Positions 13,860 to 16,377 of a stretch of DNA of 16,377 bases are shown one piece after another. The position numbers and the translations under genes were made by a program. The notes beneath the pieces were generated by a model. That model worked only from the letters and a program-made list of their open reading frames with translations. It ran no database searches and had not been told where the DNA came from. Source of the DNA: an uncultured Verrucomicrobia subdivision 3 bacterium. Its GTDB lineage: Bacteria > Verrucomicrobiota > Verrucomicrobiia > Limisphaerales > DASXHY01. The stretch's first letter is position 1; the number at the start of each line of letters is the position of its first letter. The DNA is taken from NCBI GenBank assembly GCA_937890005.1, contig CALBZA010000079.1, forward strand, positions 1 to 16,377. The letters run 5' to 3'.

Positions 13860-14432
13860 TCACGCGTTCTTCTCGAACATCGCAGCGAACGCTTTTCTCG
13901 CCCGATGCAATTTGCCGCGCACGGCATCCGGCGATTGTTCCGTCAGGGCTGCAATCTCCTCGTAACTCAACTCTTCATCCGCCACAAGCAGCAGCAGGAG
14001 CCGGTATTCATCCGGAAGCGCATCAAGCGTTTTCTGAATCCGCTGACCCAGCTCCTTCGTTTCAAGCACGCGCAACGGCGAATCGGTTTTCGCCACCGCC
14101 GTTTCCCAGACGGCCTCGTCCGCATTGCTGAACACATGACGGCCATGCCACGTCTGAAGCAGGTTCCGGCAATGATTGATTGCAATTCGATAAAGCCACG
14201 TGCGGCATGAAGCGTCGCCGCGGAATTGTTCCAGCTTTCGGAAAGCCTTCAGGAAAACGTCGTGGGTGGCGTCCTCCGCTTTCTGGGGATCGCCCAAAAA
14301 CCGCAGAGCGAGGTAATAAATCGCGCGGCTGTGTTCGGTATAAAGCGTGGCAAATTCGGCCGGCGCCAATGCGACCGGCGCATCCTGTTCCTCCCGACGC
14401 TCTGCAACGGATTGATTCACGAGCGATTCCAT
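13860..14432 (-). CDS. ECF-type RNA polymerase sigma factor
   Basis: This 190-aa sigma-70 family member is of ECF size, with only regions 2 and 4. Region 2 covers about 26-92: ATLYTEHSRAIYYLALRFLG, then DATHDVFLKAFRKLEQFRG and TWLYRIAINHCRN, the usual -10-binding helix. Region 4 covers about 127-182: LDALPDEYRLLLLLVADEEL, then SYEEIAALTEQSPDAVRGKL, then HRARK, the helix-turn-helix that reads the -35 box. It is the first gene of the operon that runs to pilT. No membrane anti-sigma or zinc-finger protein follows; a 74-aa unknown takes that slot. No GGAAC-type ECF autoregulatory promoter was found between the gene and the repeat array. The ATG at 14432 has no clear ribosome binding site. Confidence 0.92.
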   Translation of the reverse strand: MESLVNQSVAERREEQDAPVALAPAEFATLYTEHSRAIYYLALRFLGDPQKAEDATHDVFLKAFRKLEQFRGDASCRTWLYRIAINHCRNLLQTWHGRHVFSNADEAVWETAVAKTDSPLRVLETKELGQRIQKTLDALPDEYRLLLLLVADEELSYEEIAALTEQSPDAVRGKLHRARKAFAAMFEKNA

Positions 14433-14537
14433 CGGCGATTAGACAGCACGACCGGAACAAAGTCACGCTCCCAGCTGCGCGGCAAAAACGGCTTTTGAAA
14501 AATCGTGGGAATAAGAGTCTTGATCCAGACCTCGAGA

Positions 14538-14554
14538 TGCGTCCGAACAATCTG
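14538..14554 (+). repeat. 17-bp direct repeat, left copy flanking the 301-bp array
   Basis: TGCGTCCGAACAATCTG is identical to the copy at 15437-15453. It lies eight bases before the tandem array. It does not occur inside the array units. Confidence 0.8.
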
Positions 14555-14562
14555 GCTCCGGC

Positions 14563-15336
14563 CCACCAACAACAGGTAGGGCAAAGCTGCCGCTTTGCCC
14601 CATTCTCCGCACCAACCGGTGCGTTCCGTTCATCAACGACATCACATCAGAATCGATGAACCCTTCAGCAAAGCGCAGTGCCTGGATCCCCCTCTCCTCC
14701 GAGCGAAAGCCGGAGGAGAGGGCTGGGGAGAGGAGGTCTTCCTTTCTCTGCAGCGAAGCGCGGAGAGGAATTTCTCCCAAATGGATTTCACGCTTTTGAA
14801 CCTGAACCGGCTTCATGGGGAGAGTTCAAAGCGCAGAATTTTCAGCCGGAGCGGCAGCTCCTTCCACCAACAACAGGTAGGGCAAAGTTGCCGCTTTGCC
14901 CCATTCTCCGCACCAACCGGTGCGTTCCGTTCATCAACGACATCACACCAGAATCGATGAACCCTTCAGCAAAGCGCAGTGCCTGGTCCCCCTCTCCTCC
15001 GAGCGAAAGCCGGAGGAGAGGGCCGGGGAGAGGAGGTCTTCCTTTCTCTGCAGCGAAACGCGGGGAGAGATTTTCTCCCAAATGGATTTCACGCTTTTGA
15101 ACCTGTACCGGGTTCATTGGGAGAGTTCAAAGCGCCGAATTTTCAGCCGGAGCGGCAGCTCCTTCCACCAACAACAGGTAGGGCAAAGTTGCCGCTTTGC
15201 CCCATTCTCCGCACCAACCGGTGCGTTCCGTTCATCAACGACATCACACCAGAATCGATGAACCCTTCAGCAAAGCGCAGTGCCTGGTCCCCTCTCCTCC
15301 GAGCGAAAGCCGGAGGAGAGGGCCGGGGAGAGGAGG
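14563..15336 (+). repeat. Tandem 301-bp repeat array, about 2.6 copies
   Basis: Copy 1 is 14563-14863, copy 2 is 14864-15164 and partial copy 3 is 15165-15336. The period is 301 bp, and the copies differ by only a few substitutions and single-base indels. Each unit carries perfect hairpins. In copy 1, GGGCAAAGC/GCTTTGCCC is at 14579-14600 and CGCACC/GGTGCG at 14608-14623. GTTCATC pairs with GATGAAC. CCCTCTCCTCCG pairs with CGGAGGAGAGGG over 12 bp at 14690-14722. Reading frames in the units shift between copies because of the indels, so coding is not supported. The 14433-14537 part between the sigma gene and the array holds nothing recognisable. Confidence 0.92.
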
Positions 15337-15436
15337 CTTTAACTCAGGTTTCAGATCAAAATTCCCTTCTTTCCCAATCATCTCCCGCGCGCTTCGCTGT
15401 GGGGCGAGGGAACATTTCGTAGCGCGTGAATTCAGT

Positions 15437-15453
15437 TGCGTCCGAACAATCTG
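15437..15453 (+). repeat. 17-bp direct repeat, right copy flanking the 301-bp array
   Basis: This is the same 17 bases as at 14538-14554, 100 bases after the end of partial copy 3. The sequence between (15337-15436) is unique within the window and includes a GC-rich, partly self-complementary stretch around 15383-15426. Confidence 0.8.
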
Positions 15454-15470
15454 CGCTCTGAAATAATCGC

Positions 15471-15499
15471 TTGCACGGATACCGGTCGCCCCGTAATTT
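15471..15499 (+). promoter_or_regulatory. Possible tRNA-Arg promoter
   Basis: TTGCAC (15471-15476), a 17-bp spacer and TAATTT (15494-15499) would place a start near 15506, nine bases before the tRNA. Each box matches the sigma-70 consensus at only about half of its positions. The support is mainly position and spacing. Confidence 0.35.
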
Positions 15500-15514
15500 C
15501 CCTCGCTCCTGAGC

Positions 15515-15591
15515 GCACCCATAGCTCAATTGGATAGAGCATCTGACTACGGATCAGAAGGTTTCAGGTTCAACTCCTGATGGGTGCGCCA
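15515..15591 (+). tRNA. tRNA-Arg (anticodon ACG)
   Basis: This is a complete cloverleaf. Acceptor arms are GCACCCA and TGGGTGC with discriminator G and an encoded CCA end. The D arm is AGCTCAATTGGATAGAGC. The anticodon stem TCTGA/TCAGA holds loop CTACGGA, giving anticodon ACG (read as ICG after A34 deamination, decoding CGU/CGC/CGA). The T arm is built around GGTTCAACTCC. A T6 run just after the CCA end could help termination. tRNA 3' ends are common integration sites, and the genes downstream look accessory. Confidence 0.96.
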
Positions 15592-15611
15592 CTTTTTTGC
15601 GGCCCCCGATC

Positions 15612-15631
15612 CGCCTGATTTTCGTCAGACG
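15612..15631. other. Small hairpin between tRNA-Arg and the ribbon-helix-helix gene
   Basis: CGCCTGA and TCAGACG pair over seven positions (one wobble) around a six-base loop. It lies between the convergent ends of the tRNA and the minus-strand gene. Neither side has a following T run, so termination is possible but weakly supported. Confidence 0.35.
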
Positions 15632-15642
15632 CCCTATCCCAT

Positions 15643-15849
15643 TTACGGAACAGGAGCGTCCAGTGCTTTGCGGAAGGAATCGGCTTTCTGTTTCACAACC
15701 CGCTGAATCTGGTCCCGAAGCTCTCGCTTTAGGGCCTCATTGATCAATTCAGACAAGTTAAGTCCGAGTTTTTCCGCATACTCTAACCGCTCCTGATTTT
15801 CGGGCCACGGCCTGAAAGCTCGCAGTGGCCCGGATTTGCCTTGTTTCAT
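15643..15849 (-). CDS. Small ribbon-helix-helix (CopG/Arc-like) protein
   Basis: This 68-aa basic protein has a single ribbon-helix-helix-like pattern: a strand around GPLRAFRPW, helix A PENQERLEYAEKLG, the LNLS turn, and helix B ELINEALKRELRDQIQRVV. Such proteins are DNA-binding repressors, often antitoxins or regulators of mobile elements. The frame is open to an ATG at 15927 (94 aa). The ATG at 15849 is preferred because GGAGGG lies immediately upstream, although its spacing is short. No toxin gene is adjacent. It faces away from the excisionase-like gene, a common regulatory layout in integrated elements. Confidence 0.65.
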   Translation of the reverse strand: MKQGKSGPLRAFRPWPENQERLEYAEKLGLNLSELINEALKRELRDQIQRVVKQKADSFRKALDAPVP

Positions 15850-15930
15850 AAACCCTCCGGGGTTGCGGTTAGACTGTAAAGAGTTCATACCACGTTTGGA
15901 CGTATTCCCGCCAGATTTATTTGACATCTT

Positions 15931-15960
15931 TTGTCACGAATCACGCTTGACGTGTATAAC
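15931..15960 (+). promoter_or_regulatory. Sigma-70-type promoter for the HTH gene
   Basis: TTGTCA (15931-15936) and TATAAC (15955-15960) each match the consensus at five of six positions, with an 18-bp spacer. Transcription would start near 15967, about 19 bases before the ATG at 15986. It lies in the divergent intergenic region, where a repressor such as the ribbon-helix-helix protein could act. Confidence 0.6.
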
Positions 15961-15985
15961 AGTTTTAAGGTAATAAACCTCGGCA

Positions 15986-16186
15986 ATGAAGGAACTGACC
16001 TACCAGCAAGTTGCGGAACTCCTCGGCTTTTCTGTGCGCCAGACTAAGCGTGTCCTCGTGAGGCACCGTCGCGCCGTGAGGCCGATCCGCTACGGCTACA
16101 GGACAGTTCGCTTCGCTTCTCCCCAAGTGGCCGCGCTGAAACGCAAGCTTCGCGCAGACGCGATTCGGCGCGGCCAGTCTCTTTGA
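15986..16186 (+). CDS. Excisionase/MerR-like helix-turn-helix protein
   Basis: This 66-aa basic protein has the layout of small excisionase-family DNA-binding proteins. The helix-turn-helix is LTYQQVAELLGFSVRQTKRV. A wing follows (RPIRYGYRTVRFASPQVAAL), matching the usual P.R.G...VRF...V pattern, and the tail is basic. These proteins direct recombination of integrated elements or act as small regulators. It is shorter than MerR regulators and has no effector domain. The ATG at 15986 is the natural N-terminus, although no strong ribosome binding site precedes it. The 44-codon ORF begins 12 bases after its stop, suggesting one transcript. No integrase gene is in the window. Confidence 0.7.
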   Translation: MKELTYQQVAELLGFSVRQTKRVLVRHRRAVRPIRYGYRTVRFASPQVAALKRKLRADAIRRGQSL

Positions 16187-16198
16187 AAGGAACACCAC

Positions 16199-16333
16199 AT
16201 GGAAACAGCCACAACACCACGCTATCAACTCCGTAAAGACTCTGGAGGCTACTTTGTTTTGGACACTGCGACTCGCCAGGTGGCGGGCTTCAGCGGCGCG
16301 AAGACTGCGCGGCAAGCGTTAACTGAACAGTGA
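16199..16333 (+). CDS. 44-aa ORF, probably truncated by an insertion sequence
   Basis: METATTPRYQLRKDSGGYFV and then LDTATRQVAGFSGAKTARQA begin a small beta/alpha protein. AAAGGAA lies about seven bases before the ATG, a good ribosome binding site. It starts 12 bases after the HTH gene. The stop codon TGA at 16331-16333 is also the first three bases of the tandem 23-bp repeat thought to be an IS end. The original protein was therefore probably somewhat longer, and the stop was supplied by the insertion. No family is recognised. Confidence 0.55.
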   Translation: METATTPRYQLRKDSGGYFVLDTATRQVAGFSGAKTARQALTEQ

Positions 16334-16376
16334 CAATTAGATTTCACCAGTGATGACAATTAAAATTCACCAGTGA
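16331..16376 (+). mobile_element. Putative IS21-family terminus with two tandem 23-bp repeats
   Basis: Two adjacent copies (16331-16353 and 16354-16376) share TGACAATTA and TTCACCAGTGA and differ at two positions between them. IS21-family ends begin with TG and carry repeated transposase-binding sequences of about this size and composition (AATTAAAAT...ACCA type). The window ends one base later, so no istA/istB reading frame can be seen. The IS assignment rests on the terminal pattern alone. Confidence 0.5.
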
Positions 16377-16377
16377 G

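Noticed and set aside
14538..15453. CRISPR array
   Set aside because: The repeats are 301 bp long and contiguous, with no spacers of regular size and no cas genes nearby.
14463..15522. Minus- and plus-strand reading frames of 90-160 codons inside the 301-bp array (for example 14463-14816 and 14842-15117)
   Set aside because: They share end peptides such as MNGTHRLVRR between copies, but the middle is frameshifted from copy to copy by small indels, and they follow the palindromes. This fits repeat sequence, not coding selection.
15921..15960. Perfect TTGACA at 15921-15926 as the -35 box for TATAAC at 15955-15960
   Set aside because: The spacing would be 28 bp, far outside the usual 16-19. 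TTGTCA at 15931-15936 gives 18 bp and is preferred.

Overview
The window looks like a piece of a Verrucomicrobiota chromosome, probably a Pedosphaera/Limisphaerales-type soil or freshwater lineage. The first 41 bases are the 5' end of a 16S rRNA gene on the minus strand, with a verrucomicrobial-looking start (GAGTTTGATTCTGGCTCAG followed by AACGAACGCTGGCG). The gene content agrees: prepilins with the AFTLLE signature, an H-X9-DG pseudopilin, and many TPR proteins. The window begins inside 16S rRNA and ends inside what looks like an insertion-sequence terminus. It may therefore be a whole draft contig bounded by two repeats.

Layout. 1-516: 16S 5' end, its structured leader and promoter (minus strand). 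517-4519: a tightly coupled minus-strand operon gspF-gspH-gspI-gspJ-gspK, the inner-membrane platform and minor pseudopilins of a type II secretion-like or pseudopilus machine. The ATPase, major pseudopilin and secretin genes are absent. 4722-5603: larE, an orphan sulfur transferase with its own terminator. A 67-bp palindromic repeat sits upstream of it. 5834-6250: a small lipoprotein, the only clear chromosomal housekeeping-type gene on the plus strand. 6285-8240: a membrane TPR protein and an H-X9-DG pseudopilin. 8394-9671: tyrS. 9814-14432: a six-gene coupled operon, in transcription order ECF sigma factor, 74-aa protein, Ycf46-type AAA ATPase, two-helix membrane protein, TPR protein and the pilus-retraction ATPase PilT.

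14433-15514 carries no gene. It holds a 301-bp unit repeated in tandem about 2.6 times, each unit with several perfect hairpins. The array lies between two 17-bp direct repeats. tRNA-Arg(ACG) follows at 15515-15591.

The last 0.8 kb looks accessory: a ribbon-helix-helix protein facing an excisionase-like HTH protein, then a 44-codon ORF whose stop codon coincides with the first bases of a tandem 23-bp repeat resembling an IS21-family end. Taken together, most of the window concerns type IV pilus/type II secretion-like machinery (PilT, GspF-K, H-X9-DG pseudopilin) and its probable regulators. The least described parts are the sigma-AAA-TPR-PilT operon, the tandem repeat array, and the rRNA leader with a terminator-like hairpin just after the predicted start.
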